DNA of 64,000 nt from NCBI GenBank assembly GCA_007644065.1, contig VJWN01000009.1, forward strand, positions 1,364,001-1,428,000, in the 5' to 3' direction. The DNA is from Margaritispora aquatica. Lineage: Eukaryota > Ascomycota > Leotiomycetes > Helotiales > Discinellaceae. The stretch's first letter is position 1. Each line of letters opens with the position of its first letter. Shown here piece by piece: positions 24,700 through 36,787 of this stretch. Both the position numbers and the translations under genes were made by a program. The notes beneath the pieces were generated by a model. It ran no database searches and was not told the DNA's origin. It was given only the letters and a program-made list of their open reading frames with translations.

Positions 24700-25098
24700 C
24701 TACCAGCCACTGCTGCGGCTTTGGGAGGGAGAGGTGGGCGAAGACACGGCAAGATGTTTCAGGGCAACTTCTGCAGCGTCCTCCTTTGCGTTGTTGACAT
24801 GCTGCCCATCATACCAGTATCTTGCAGAAATGTTTTGTCCTTGCACAGTAACCGTGCTAGACCAAGCTGTCCGGCCACCTGAAATCGTGTCAATTGGATT
24901 CTGTTATGAATGATGAGGGATGACCGAAGCTTACCTCGTCTGTCAGACATAATCTGGAAGACTGGTGGATGAATCTGGGCTTCACGGCACTTCTCTGTAA
25001 TATGTGAGCAGAGGGAATTGTCTCTTGGAAGTACATCAATTACCCTCTAATCTCTCTTGCCAACTTCCAGCACCAGAACTGTAAGATGAGTAGGACAT
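24700..25098 (-). CDS. Stand-alone double-stranded RNA-binding-domain protein (97 aa)
   Basis: A short gene in three exons: 25098-25044, 24994-24935 and 24878-24700, with introns of 49 and 56 bases. Splicing gives 97 residues that are almost entirely one dsRBD-like fold. Helix 1 is SWQERLEEKCREAQ; the next strand region is PPVFQIMSDRRGGRTAWSST; strands 2-3 are VTVQGQNISARYWYDG; and helix 2 is NAKEDAAEVALKHLAV. The alanine pattern of helix 2 matches dsRBDs, but the canonical K-K-x-A-K basic patch is mostly replaced by A-K-E-D, so RNA affinity may be reduced. A Ser/Pro-rich tail follows. No catalytic domain is attached. Both phase-1 junctions rebuild sensible codons (Glu and Gly). Role unknown; an RNA-silencing or RNA-binding accessory is inference. 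Confidence 0.82.
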
Positions 25099-28000
25099 GT
25101 TGATAGTTGATAGTTGTTTACTGAAGGAGAGAAGGGATGCAAAACTCTATGTATAGCTTGGTAATAGAGAAGAAACAGTGGAGTGCGGGTATCGGTAATG
25201 GCGTTATGCTCTGCAGGAAACGATGGCTCGAGGGGTTCTTATAGGTGGTTTGTAGTTCTAAAGGGGGATTCTGGAGATATAATGGTGTGTAGCAGTGAGG
25301 TGGCAGTTGTACTATGAAGAAATGAGAAAGAAATTCTTGCTGTGTTTGCACTTCCGTCGATGCAACTGCAACACGGCAGCTAGGCCCAAGTCTGTTTCGG
25401 CATGCTGCATCTGAGCAGATGGAGAAGGAAATCAGAATCGAAGAAGTAACGTTCGCCAACCGAAAAAAAACATAGACCGATATGTGTTGGTCCCTTCGGT
25501 GGATGCCACAAGTTCTGTGGAACCCTCCCGAGCTTGTTCGGGAGAGACAAAAAAGCAATTGCGATATGAGCCAAAAGAAAGTATGAGGCGTCTGACAAGG
25601 CACGCTAGTGTGTCTGCAGAGCCAGCATTCTGGATCTTTTACAGCTCATTGCAGATAGATTTTTGTCATGGGACAGGTTAAAGGAAAGACACTGTTTGGG
25701 CAGGTCGATGGGTGGGAGTAAGGCGTGGAGGGGTAAAACTGGATTGGATGAGAGAGTTCTTAGGAATGGAATAAAATGCGTCAAGCAAACCCAGGACAAA
25801 TAAAACAACTGTGCTGCAGGTAAACCAAAGTAGTTTAAGGCAGAAAAACATCGAGGCTTGACTTACGAGTGAAATGGGAGGGTTATGGTACTCGATGAGA
25901 CATGATATCTTCCAGCAATGTTGTTGGTCGTTGAGCCTCCATTGCTTTTGGCCTCAAAAAATGAAATAAATTACGTCCAGAAATCCCAGAAACTTCAAAA
26001 CACGCGCGGAGATGATGCTTAGGATCCGCGTCGCCGCATTCTTCCAAGCCACAAGGGCCACAAAGGGGGCAAATACTCGTTTGAATAAAACTGATATAGT
26101 AATTGCCGTTATTAAGATTCATCTTGGGGAATTGGTGAGGTTTTCAAGGTGGTACGAGCACTGGCAGGCTGGAAGTGAAGAATTGACCCAAAAGCTCTGA
26201 TGTCTCGCAACAGAAGCCGTGTTTTGTAATGCTGTGACCATCAATCTGGTATTCTCCCACCATCCAAGCTCGATTGACCAGGTCAATTGAGCAACAATGC
26301 AGGAACGACGACACACATCAAAATTCTGTTTGTGAATCACATCATCGCACATTTAAGCAAGCTCCTTGATTCGAGACTCAGGAGTTGGGGAAACCTCCCA
26401 TGAATACTTATCCTAGAGATTGGGTCCAAAAGCAGCAATCAGCCTTGTGACCTGCATCATTTCCAATCTATCATGTAGTTCTTGAGGATTTGACGCTGTT
26501 CGATCTTTGGAGTGACCATGGTGACCACGATGGAAAGCTCACCGCTTTGGCAACCTGCACCCGGCAGATTGGTAAAGTTCTCAAATGTCGGAGTGGCCTT
26601 CGAATAAGAAAATAAGGCGTACCTTACCTTGTCGAAAATAGCTCCGGTAGGAACGAGGAATGACAAGCTCCAGAGATGGTCACTTAAGAAGCTGCATGTC
26701 CCTCTGCTTGTTTGCAGGACTTCTTGACTTGCCTGATGAATTGACGTTGGATCGTTGGATCGTTGGATCGTTGGATCTTTGGATCGTTGGATCTTTGGTG
26801 TCTCGGGTGAAGCAAGGCGTTGTCAGACGATGTAAAAGTCCTTGTTCAGTAAAGGTACATCTTCGACGAACTCTTCAGCACAAAGGAGGTTGATTTGAAC
26901 GAATCGGATGTTGTGCCACCTCCGGGAGCCACAACCAGATCTCGATCAATCGAACGAGATTCCCCAGTATGGGGGTTTATCAATGATACACAAACATCTC
27001 GCGTTTGAGGTTGGCTTAGGTATTTGAGATGTGGCAGTCAACAAGAAAGCTCTGCTCGGAGAGGAAGATAAGTGATGCTATCGTGGCGACCTCAGAGACA
27101 GCCAAGTGTAATATAATATTGCATATTGCAGCCTCGTTCGTTCCCATCTCGACAGCCTCAATATGTCCAGCGCATCAGTCTGAATTGCATATTGCTGCCC
27201 AAGAAACTGCAGCCCCTGAACTTGGAACGGGATTTGATCCTTGAGATGCAGATGTCATCGCATTGAGCGTGTTGTTGGGCGACATATGCATGAAATACAA
27301 CGGGCGCTCGTGTCCGCGCTCAGGAACAGTCCTCCGTTCGGAACGGGTACCTCTCTTTGATGAATGGGAAAGGTGAGAAATGACATGGTAAAAAGATACC
27401 AGAGCAGAAGAATCAAATACATCGGTGAGTTGTTCTTGTTGCACAATACAAGAGAAGGGCATGATCGACAATCTTGATGTGCTTTGATGTACTTGGTACA
27501 CTGATAACAGAGGCCTTCGTAGGCGACCTACATGTGTACTGCGAGGGACATGAATCCGATGAATTCCAAATCCCCGTGATTTCCATCATCAAGACCATCT
27601 CACGTCACCATGGGAGGTATTCCATTGATGCTAGGATACGGCCACCATTGCGATCTGTCTATTTCCTGTGTCGTTTGAGTACTTGGCCTCACATCTGAAG
27701 AGGCGAGGTTCATCTCCAAGCCGGACGAGTCATGGGACAGAAAAGATACGGGGAAACGGAGAGAGACAGCTCGTGATGTGGTGATGTAGTACAACATGAC
27801 CAGACTGGCGGTCACGGTGTAGAGGATTTCGATGCATCAGGTCTCAAGCTTTAGTTGAGAGATACCTAGACTAGGTATAGGTACGGAGGTACCTTAGGGG
27901 AAAGTCGATTGGAATCTGGATGAGTAATCAACCTTGCAACAGTCACGGGCACTAAAAATAAGCCGAGTTCAAATCCACCTTCGGTCCAGCAATGCCTCGG

Positions 28001-28163
28001 CCTGGGGAAATCCTGGGGAACTTGCTGTGCTGCTGACATTCAAAGTCAACATCTTGGAATAAGGATCATTTTCCCATTCTTCACTCAATACACTTCGGAC
28101 CACGTTTCATTCATAGAACACATCAAAAACCTCAACACTTATTATCTCTGTACCACAAGCAAT
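25099..28163. other. Long intergenic stretch with a short tandem repeat
   Basis: About 3 kb without a supported gene. The part next to 25099 is the dsRBD gene's probable promoter and leader. A minus-strand frame at 26457-26666 (69 codons, ATG start) has a GTAAGG donor and a GTGCAG inside it and could hide a small spliced gene, but I recognise nothing in it. An 8-base tandem repeat lies at 26745-26800. Confidence 0.45.
26745..26800. repeat. Tandem 8-base repeat CGTTGGAT
   Basis: Seven consecutive 8-base units. Five read CGTTGGAT, and the others differ by one to three bases (CTTTGGAT and CTTTGGTG). A minisatellite in intergenic DNA. Confidence 0.9.
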
Positions 28164-29329
28164 ATGCCTTTCGACACGAAATTGACCAGGGCGTTGGGCA
28201 TCAAGGGCAAGCTCAATGCGATCATCCGTCAGCCTGAATTAGTATGCTGACTTTGTCCTGAGCAGTCCCCGTCGTTCAAGGAGGCATGCAATGGGTTGGC
28301 TATGCTGAGCTTGCATCTGCTGTATCGAATGCTGGCGGTCTGGGTATTCTCACAGCACTCACACAACCGACGCCAGAGGACCTGCGAAAGGAAATTCGGA
28401 AATGCAAAACCATGACCTCGAAGCCATTTGGCGTCAACATCACTCTCCTACCGTCTTTGAATGCACCAGACTATGGCGCGTACGCACAGGTGGCTATTGA
28501 TGAAGGAATCAAGGTGGTGGAGACTGCGGGAAACAGCCCTGGCCCGGTGATCAAGCAATTGAAGGCCGTAGGGATCATAATACTGCACAAATGCACTACA
28601 ATTAGACATGCACAGAGTGCTGTCAAGCTGGGTGTGGACTTTTTGAGTATCGATGGCTTTGAGGTTAGTGACATTCGCGTCAAGCAGCCGCCCAGTCCCA
28701 GGATTAAGTATTAACGGAATTGCTAGTGCGCTGGTCATGTCGGTGAATCTGATATTACAAACTTGATCCTATTGAATCGAGCGAGACAGTCTCTCACCGT
28801 CCCATTCATCGCTTCCGGAGGCTTCGCAGACGGCCAGGGATTGGCGGCTGCGTTGAGCCTAGGTGCGGAGGGTATCAACATGGGCACCCGCTTCATGTGC
28901 ACAGTGGAGGCACCCATTCATCTGAAGATCAAGGAGGAAATTGTAAAGGCGCAAGAGACAGATACGCAGCTTGTGCTACGCAGATGGACGAATACCAGTC
29001 GGTTATACAAGAACAAGGTTACGGCGCAAGCCTACAAGATCGAGACTGAGAGCACCACTGGCAAGTTCGAAGAGGTGGCACCATACGTGAGCGGCAAGAG
29101 GGGAAGAGAGGTGTTTATCAATGGAGACCCTGATTTTGGAGTAAGTGATGCGCTGTTGTGAGATTAATGTCAAATGCTAATTTTGGACTAGGTGTGGACT
29201 GCTGGGCAGGTCATTGGTCTTATTCACGATATCCCTACGTGTAAGGAGTTGGTATCGCGAATTGAGCGCGAGGCAGAGGAGACTTTGAGCAAAGCATCGG
29301 CGCTTATCATTCCTCAAAGCAAGTTGTAG
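28164..29329 (+). CDS. Nitronate monooxygenase (2-nitropropane dioxygenase family)
   Basis: FMN-dependent TIM-barrel enzyme that oxidises alkyl nitronates such as propionate 3-nitronate; in fungi a detoxification role is usual. Exons: 28164-28206, 28266-28663, 28727-29140 and 29192-29329; 330 residues, a normal family length. Landmarks: VPVVQGGMQWVGYAELASAV near the N-terminus, the FMN-binding GGLGILTALT, the catalytic-type histidine at about 151 in FECAGHVGES (assembled across intron 2), and the phosphate-binding PFIASGGFADGQGLAAAL and GAEGINMGTRF. The first intron (28207-28265, 59 bases) has a GC-AG border (GCAAGC...CAG). No GT donor nearby restores the conserved IKVPVVQGG junction. Confidence 0.93.
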
Positions 29330-30361
29330 TTATACATTATATGGGGACAAGAATCCGGCGTTGCAATAGATATCAACCTCCATACTGGCTGATTCGAATT
29401 CCTCTTTTGATAAGGCATGCAATGGATTGATCATACAGTACAAATTTACAAATTTACAAGTACATATATATATTTCACAGCATTGTCCTAAGCGAGCCCC
29501 TCCCTCTCCTCAGCTTGGCAAGATGGTGTGTCCTTCTCCCACTTGCTACCTACCTTTACCTTTCTAATGCAGCTTCGTGCCCCCATGCGATATTCCTGCG
29601 ATCGATCTACATCCCCACCAGGCAAAACAAATCACATTCTTTTCAAACTTGTCGAAACTCCGACGCGCTATATGTCATGAAATCTCCATATCTGTATTTA
29701 GAACTACTCCAGTGTTCACAATCCACCAGTGGGTAGCAGAATTGATGGACAGGACGTCCTAAAAAGCTTTATTAATATTGTATTTCTTTCTTTCTTGAAT
29801 GTGCTAGTCGATGGTACACACTTAATAATATCATATTATATCTTTGCCGATCTGCTAAATTCGCGGTACACCCAAACATTACTCTAACTAGTATTTTAAT
29901 ACTCTAGTAGCCCCGGATATAGGCCCAGATGCCTTAGCCCGTTAACCCGAGTAGCGTCCGTCAATTTCATTATACAATAGTGATCCTTATAATTCCTATC
30001 ATTTACATCTTGTCCCACCACTATTTCTCATCCAAATATTTTCTCCGCAACACCCCAGGCCTACGGTGAAGGGATTTATATGGTCTTCGCCTGGGAGTAG
30101 AATGATAGAGACGCCACTCTGCATCATGGGGTTTACTAAGTGTCTATCTGATGCGATGATCGAGCTGAAATTTCCGTCACCAGAAAGCTAAGCGAGCGCA
30201 GCAATAGGGGCACAACTGGCTAGGTAAAGTAGGGTAGGTAGGTACTTGCAATACTCTGGAACTTCGCAGTACTTCAGAATTGTCATCACATTACGTTCAT
30301 TTCTATCTCTGACAATGGCTACTACCCCACTCTCCCAGTCACACGTATTCTTGCCCCCAGC
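29330..30361. other. Convergent intergenic region
   Basis: Lies between the 3' ends of the nitronate monooxygenase (+) and pectin methylesterase (-) genes. AT-rich at 29760-30000, with GGTAGGTAGGTA near 30235. No coding feature seen. Confidence 0.5.
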
Positions 30362-31885
30362 CTAAACACTCCAATCAATCCACCCCGTGTTTCCAAACTT
30401 GCCTTGAGGCGTCTGGAACACCTTCTGCGGACTCGAATACTCGGCCCACTCTTTATCAGTCAACTGCTTGGTGAAGTTCGCGCTCGCTCTGGCGGTCTCG
30501 TTGAAGCCCGGTCCGAAGTCCTTGTACTCGGCCTGCAGCGTGTAGTTGTTATACCTGCCAGGAGCCCAATCAATGAAGCCCGTCTTCAAGATACTCTTGT
30601 CGAGGTAGGTCTTTGCGAAAATCGCGCGCATCTGCGCGTTCCAGGGGCGACCCAGAGCGCATTTGCCGGTGATGCTCAGGGAGGAGTTGGCGGCGTGCAC
30701 GTTGGAGGAGACAATGTAGACACCGTATTTGTTGGGGAAGGTTGTGTTGGTTCCCTTCCAGGCGGTGATGCCTCCGCCACAGGAGCGAAGAGCGATGGAG
30801 GTCTGCTCTACCCAGGCAGTGCCGAAGCCGTAGAAGAAATCGGTCTGGCCGGCTACTTCACCCTTTTTGAAGTACGCGTTACCGAGCTTGCCGACGTAGA
30901 TCTGCAACGAGGTGTTAGTTTTGAAGAATAGAGTGAAACCTGAGTCGGAAGACGCGGGTTTGTTTATGTAGAAAAATAACAGGTGGAATGAGGTGTGAAG
31001 ACTTACGGTGTCTTGATAACTGTAGAATCCAGTGTAGTAGAATCCACCATTCGCGTAACTAATGCTCAATGCAAGCGAGGGGTTTGCAGCTTTTCAACAC
31101 ATTAGTACTATTTCTTTTCTCACGCCATCTCGCCATCCCCATGTAGCAACAAAGAATTGCGAAGAACATACAATAAGGGGCAAACTGATTGATGACATCA
31201 ATGTTGTACGTCCTGAAATCCGTGCATCCAAATGGCGTTCCATCTGGGACAGCAAATCCCGTAGTTCCGGATCCCGTCAAAGAAGCATTGAGGTTTGGTG
31301 CAACAGTCAGTGTGCTGGTGAATGCGTTATCCTGACCGGTCACGGCTCGTGCAGCCCAGATCAGCTTGACGGTGTTGTAGGATTGGTCTTTGGGGTGGGC
31401 GGTTTGGCCGACGAGGTAGGTTGGTCCACGGCGGGTGACATTGACCTGGGTTTGTTAGATATTTTGTTAAAGTAAGATAGACTGGGAAGACGAACTTGCT
31501 CGGTGTAGTTTCCTGATGCGATGAGGATGATGTATGTGTCTGCTCGAGGTTAGAATCATCTTCTGCATGATTTCCTTCCACTAGATAGTATTCTCACCTG
31601 TGTTGTTTGGCAGCGAAAGCACAGCTATAATCTAATTAGCCCTTGCGCTCATCTCGTCTTCCAATTGAATGTGCGCTTACCAGATTGCACAGTTGTGAAC
31701 TTCGCCTTTCCAGGTATAGAGTTCACATACACCGTCTTCGTCTTATCACACCCATCCAATGGATTCCGACTATAGCTTTGGCATCCACAGCGATCATTAT
31801 CATTGCTGATATCCCAAGCCTGGACTGCAGACAAGCAAGCCGCGAGAAGCAGGAACAATGCCTGGAATATACGTGTGTTTGCCAT
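30362..31885 (-). CDS. Secreted pectin methylesterase (carbohydrate esterase family 8)
   Basis: Removes methyl esters from pectin in plant cell walls, outside the fungal cell. Six exons on the minus strand: 31885-31681, 31624-31598, 31539-31496, 31445-31172, 31089-31007 and 30901-30362; 390 residues. A signal peptide (about 1-23, FLLLAACLSAVQA) is followed by a Cys-rich stretch and the beta-helix. Active-site positions are in place: Q209-D210 (FYSYQDTIYVG), D232 (GQTDFFYGFG), and R286/W288 (ALGRPWNAQ). The expected GNYTEQVNVTR strand is also visible. Exons of 27 and 44 bases are unusually small, but both restore the family sequence and frame. Several N-x-S/T sites suggest N-glycosylation. Presence fits a plant-associated or litter-degrading lifestyle. 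Confidence 0.93.
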
Positions 31886-34616
31886 TGTTGCTTGCGAATA
31901 GCTCAATTGGACTTTGAAGTCAACGAAGCGAGCAATTGCAAAGTCGGAAACGCAACGAGAGGACAGAGGAAGAGGTAAAGAAACGAACGAGGGGGAATCA
32001 TGACTTCATAAACAAAATACAATCCCTACCTCATTACCACGAGCTCGAAAACAAGCATCATGAAATGACCATGTGGGAACTGCAGAGCACCGAGTGCAGC
32101 GGAAAAACTGACTTCTCCCTGCACGCTTCTCTCCTTCCCCCATACCATCAAGCATGTTTAGATACCCATGGACGTGTTCTCACTTTCCTTCTCCTCCCCT
32201 CATCCCCGCGGTGGCCCATCACAAGCACCCAAGCCGCATCGACCGTAAAGCTTGACCCATCCACCCAAGACGAACAAGCACCAGTCCTGAATAGCGGCCA
32301 AACTATCATCCCTCGTTGCCTGACCGCCGATAGGTTCAGTGCAGGGTAACTGAATGCAGGTACTGGGGTAAAATCATCGGCCCACGGTCCACGGTAGGTT
32401 TGTCTGTATTTTCCCTTGGCTGGAAACAGGGGAAGATGAGATTTTTGCTGGGTCGAAGAGAGGGGTTGGGGAGTTGGCGAGTTGGGGATCGATATTGAAG
32501 TCTGGAGTCTGGAGAATAATGGAGAATGGAGAAACTTTGCGGGGGATTTGGGGTACAATTGTCCCGCCAATCACAGGTGTCGATGACGACGCTTGGAGGG
32601 GGGAATTGATTGTTTGATTTCCCAAGGAAATTGGTGGAAAAGCTTGTAGAAATTATATCGGCATCTTGGGATTTGGGTCTCGAGGTGGTGTGGTGAGGTG
32701 TAGAATGGTTGTATTGTCGAGAAATATCTTGGTGGGAGTTAGCCCCAAGAAGTCTCCGTTAGGTTCGAACAATGACTTCCATGTCATGCTTCCCCACTTA
32801 AACCTCGCTAAATAAATATGATTATATATACAATGTCTTGTTGTGAAGAGATATTTCTTTCTTTTCTTGATTTAGGACGATAAAGCAGACCCTTTGATTC
32901 CAACTATACTATCACTCTCGTTATACTGTTTTGCTCTCGAGCAATCCAGCGGTGGCGAGAAAAGCCAGCAAGCTGACAACACTCCACGTTTTCGCTTCCA
33001 TGACAGCAATATTGTTTTTACGCATGTCATTTCACTTCAAACGCAACGAACCAACATAGAACCCTTCAATCTCGGTTTCTCTCTCTCATAATTCTCTCCG
33101 TCCCATTTGTTTGGAAGTCATCATTTCGCTCTCAAAAAGCCAACAACGGACGTTTATATCTCGAGCAAAACAAACACAAACCCATGGGTAGAAGTTTCCC
33201 ATTAGCTTTTTCGTTGTTGCCCAATCCCAACACGAGTAAATATGTGTGTTTTATACTTCTAGCATCGCATTGCAATGAATTGGTGGTAACTGAAGTGAAT
33301 AAGTCAAACTCCTGTAGTCAAAGTAAGAATAGTCGAATCGTAGAAATCACTCCAAAAGTTTAATCGCCAATCCAAAAGCTGAATCACAACCATCGCAGCA
33401 TCCTTAAACTCTAGACACTTCGTTCAACCATATGAACCAACTATATAACAGCCGCTGCTCCTCAAAACCGAACTTTTCCCCTCACCATAAGCCATCATCC
33501 ACGCCTTGAGACCTCCATTGGATCTGCGGGTCATCCAACGGCTGTCTAACCTCAGAGCTGTGGATTAGAAGTCAATGTGTCACGGATAGTGGAATGAAGA
33601 GGTCATCCGTGGGTATGTATTCACGTACAGATCAAAACTCAAAGCTCAAGACTCAAAATCGTATTTCAGGTTAAATACCATGGGAAAGTTGAGGAAGTGA
33701 CAGCAGTTTCTTTCTTTCATTTTTATTTTTCGAACTACTCACTCAAATCTGACAACAAGATTTATACTATATATCTCTTTAATGAAACATTGACTTTTCC
33801 CCTCTCATTTTTGCTTTCCCAATTCTCATTCCTAATCCTTAATGCTCAACTCTGAACTGCCAACTCAAATCCACCTCCAACCCCCAAAACCGTCGAGTTT
33901 AAAACCGTCGAGTTCAAAACAGTCCAATCCAACCCAAGCCCACTCAACCTTTCTACTGCACCCCATAAACGCACTCCTTTTATACCCCACCCTACTCAGG
34001 CTGACCATCTCGTTCTCCAAGCGCGCACGACCCCACTACCACTACTCTACTTCACCACTACTCCTCCAGTGCACAACAAGAATTGACATCCGCTACTCAG
34101 ACAGAGACAAAAGAGCTCTCACTTGCATATCCGTTTCAAAGCTCTGCAACCCAGGTTATGAATCACGACCGAGAGGTGTTGAGAAGATCCAAGTTGGTGG
34201 CAGATTTGGAGAATGTGCATATTCAAGTGGCACGTTCAATGTAGAGTAGACTTGTACTGATTGATGACAGAGACTTTTACGATGGAGGGTCGGGTCTGGC
34301 GGTTATGCCACACAGATACTCATGTCTTGCCTGTGATTTTCGTGCCTCTTACTAGTAGGATTTCCAGAGACTTTCAGCAAGAATGTATAGCTAAGAGCCT
34401 CGTTACAGGGTTAAGGATGTCAGGGCAAGTATGTCTGTGATTCATTGAAACCAGAGCACGCACTCATTCTCTGATACCCAGATTACGTGAGAGTGAAGCT
34501 TATACATTCATCGTCGGTCGTCTAGTATCGCAGCCGAACCAATCTACACATCCTACAAATACAAACTCGCTAAACAAACAAAAAACCCGCCCCACAATCC
34601 CCAACGCAGAATCTCC
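31886..34616. other. Intergenic region
   Basis: About 2.7 kb between the pectin methylesterase start and the transporter 3' end. No gene supported; the frame at 33842-34249 (+) is low-complexity Ser/Pro/Leu and matches no family I know. A 15-base direct repeat (AAAACCGTCGAGTTT/C) occurs twice at about 33886-33915. Confidence 0.45.
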
Positions 34617-36787
34617 TCACTTCGTGCTCTCAAGGTCAACCTCGAGATCCTTCTCCTTCTCCTCAGCCTTCGCCTCAACATCACCTTCTTTCTTGCTAGC
34701 TGCGCTACCAGCCTTGACGCTCCGCCACTCCAGGCCCAAACAGCACACAAACGCTGCAATGGCACACGCAGCCGTGATCCAAAAGCATGCTCTCAACCCA
34801 TCCACATATGCTTGGAGGATGATATCTAACTTATCCTCCTGATGTAGCTCCGCCAGGATGGCTCTGATTGACGTCGCGCCGCTGTGCAGGAACAGTTGTG
34901 CTGGTAGTTCAGGTGCGTTGTTCTGGATGCCGTCGAGTAGGGCGTTGGTGAATAGTGATTGTGCGACGGCGATGAATAGGGCGCCGCCGAGGGTTTGGAA
35001 GAAGGACACGCAGGCTGTGGCTACAGGGACGTCGGCGAGAGGGAGCACGGTTTGCACCACGACGACGCCACCTTGAAATCCCACTCCTATTCCAAAACCC
35101 GCGAGGACCTGGTATCCGAACCATTTGGCGGTGCCGGTGTGTAGGTCAAATGTAGTGATGAGTCCGGCGCCGATGGAGAACAAGGCCATGCAGAAGAGCA
35201 TGATGGGAGTGTAGAAGCCGACGGCTGTGATGAGACCGCCTGTCACGATGGACGAGAGAACGCAGGAGATGAGGAGGGGAAGGAGTTGGATTCCGGCGCG
35301 AGTGGCGGAGCTACCTTTCACGGATTGGAAGTAGATGGCTAGGTAGAAGATGATGGCGAAGAAACCTGAGCCAAAGAAGAATGCAAAGGCTAGAGCTGAT
35401 ACCACATTGCGGTTCTTGAACAAACGCGGTGGGAGAGTGCCCTTGTCGCCGAGCTTGAGTTGGGAGTAGATGAAAATGACGCCGAGCACGCCGGCAGCGC
35501 AGAAGAGACCAATAATGCGACCGCTATTCCAGGCATATGTTGATCCACCCCATTGTAAAGCTAGTAACAAGCAAATGATGCAAGGCACAAGAATCGAGGC
35601 ACCAATCAAGTCGAGTTGGAGAATTCGTTGACGGATAGTAAGGTTATCAGGGTTGTTCTCTCGCTTGATGTTGAGGAAGAATGCCAAAATCACCATTGAG
35701 ACTGCGCCAATTGGAAGACTAGAATTGTTAGCCTGTGCGTGAAAATCGATATATCGCCGTGTCTTACTTAATATAGAAGCACCATCGCCATGAAATTCTA
35801 TCACTATTCTGGGAGTCAGCGATGTTTAAGTGGGGTAACTGGTGACTAGGAGTCTTACGTGAAGACACCTCCAAGAAGTGGTCCAGCCACTGAAGCAATA
35901 CCCCACATGCCTCCAATGAGACCGAATGCTGCTGGTCTTTTGCGGAGTGGTACTGTATCAAAAGTTAGCAAGTGGTTGTGTGATGCTACTGTGTGCCACT
36001 CGTCTAATATTCGCGTAAGTACTTACAACAATATGCCAAGATGACAATACATCCGGAGAAGAGTCCACCAGTTCCCATACCTGCAATGGCTCTGCCTACG
36101 ATGAGTGCATTGGAGTTTGGAGCGGTTGCACAAACAAGGGATCTACCCAAAGGTTAATTTGAATACCAAATGGAGGAGATATAGTGTTATACCCTAATTC
36201 AAAAAGGGCAACAGCACTCATGAACGTAATTTTGATCTAAAGCTGGTCAGCTAAGGATGCAGAATATATGATCCTAGAATGCGTACATCAAATATAGTGT
36301 AAATTCTTCCGAATGTAGGCTGGAGTGCTGTCGCAGTGAGAAGATATGAACTGCCATACCTATTTGAAGTCAGTCACACGCCAAAACACAAGTAACAAGT
36401 AGCCGATATGCTCTTAAGTAAAGGAAGTGCTTACCAGCCTATGTCCTTGATACTCTTGAACTGATCCGTAATCCTAGGAATGGCAGTTGAGATGATGGTT
36501 TGGTCCAACGCCACGAGGAAGACGGAGAAACACAGAGCTCCCAGAATGATCCACAGCTTGATACCATGAGGATAATTTGCATCATCTTCTGCATCCGCGT
36601 CTGATTTTGCTCCCTTTGTAGCCTCTGTAGTCACCATTTCATCCTTCTTCTCTGAATCCGAGTTTGCAACATGTTGGTGGTCGATGGTGGTGTCTGTTCC
36701 GTCTTTCTTGGCGTCCTCGAAGGTAGTTTCGCTGAGGGAAGTTTGTTTTGACGCAGCTTCTCGCTGGTCATCTGTGCTGAGTGCCAT
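34617..36787 (-). CDS. MFS transporter, DHA2 drug:H+ antiporter type (14 TM)
   Basis: Plasma-membrane efflux pump of the major facilitator superfamily, DHA2 group. This group exports drugs, toxins or secondary metabolites; the substrate is unknown. Seven exons: 36787-36435, 36359-36287, 36236-36193, 36142-36027, 35952-35859, 35805-35770 and 35718-34617; 605 residues. A polar N-terminus of about 75 residues precedes TM1 ([20 protein letters not shown]) and the DHA2 signature [17 protein letters not shown]. Other landmarks are [49 protein letters not shown] and [13 protein letters not shown]. The last exon carries the C-terminal transmembrane segments and a charged Glu/Lys tail. Intron lengths of 50-75 bases and phases all agree. 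No biosynthetic gene cluster is visible beside it. Confidence 0.94.

Noticed and set aside
25883..26122. Cys/His-rich minus-strand frame resembling a zinc finger
   Set aside because: Only one loose C-x2-C-x2-C cluster, no flanking fold, and no splice or expression support.
30404..30931. Plus-strand frame of 175 codons inside the pectin methylesterase gene
   Set aside because: Antisense shadow of the last pectin methylesterase exon.
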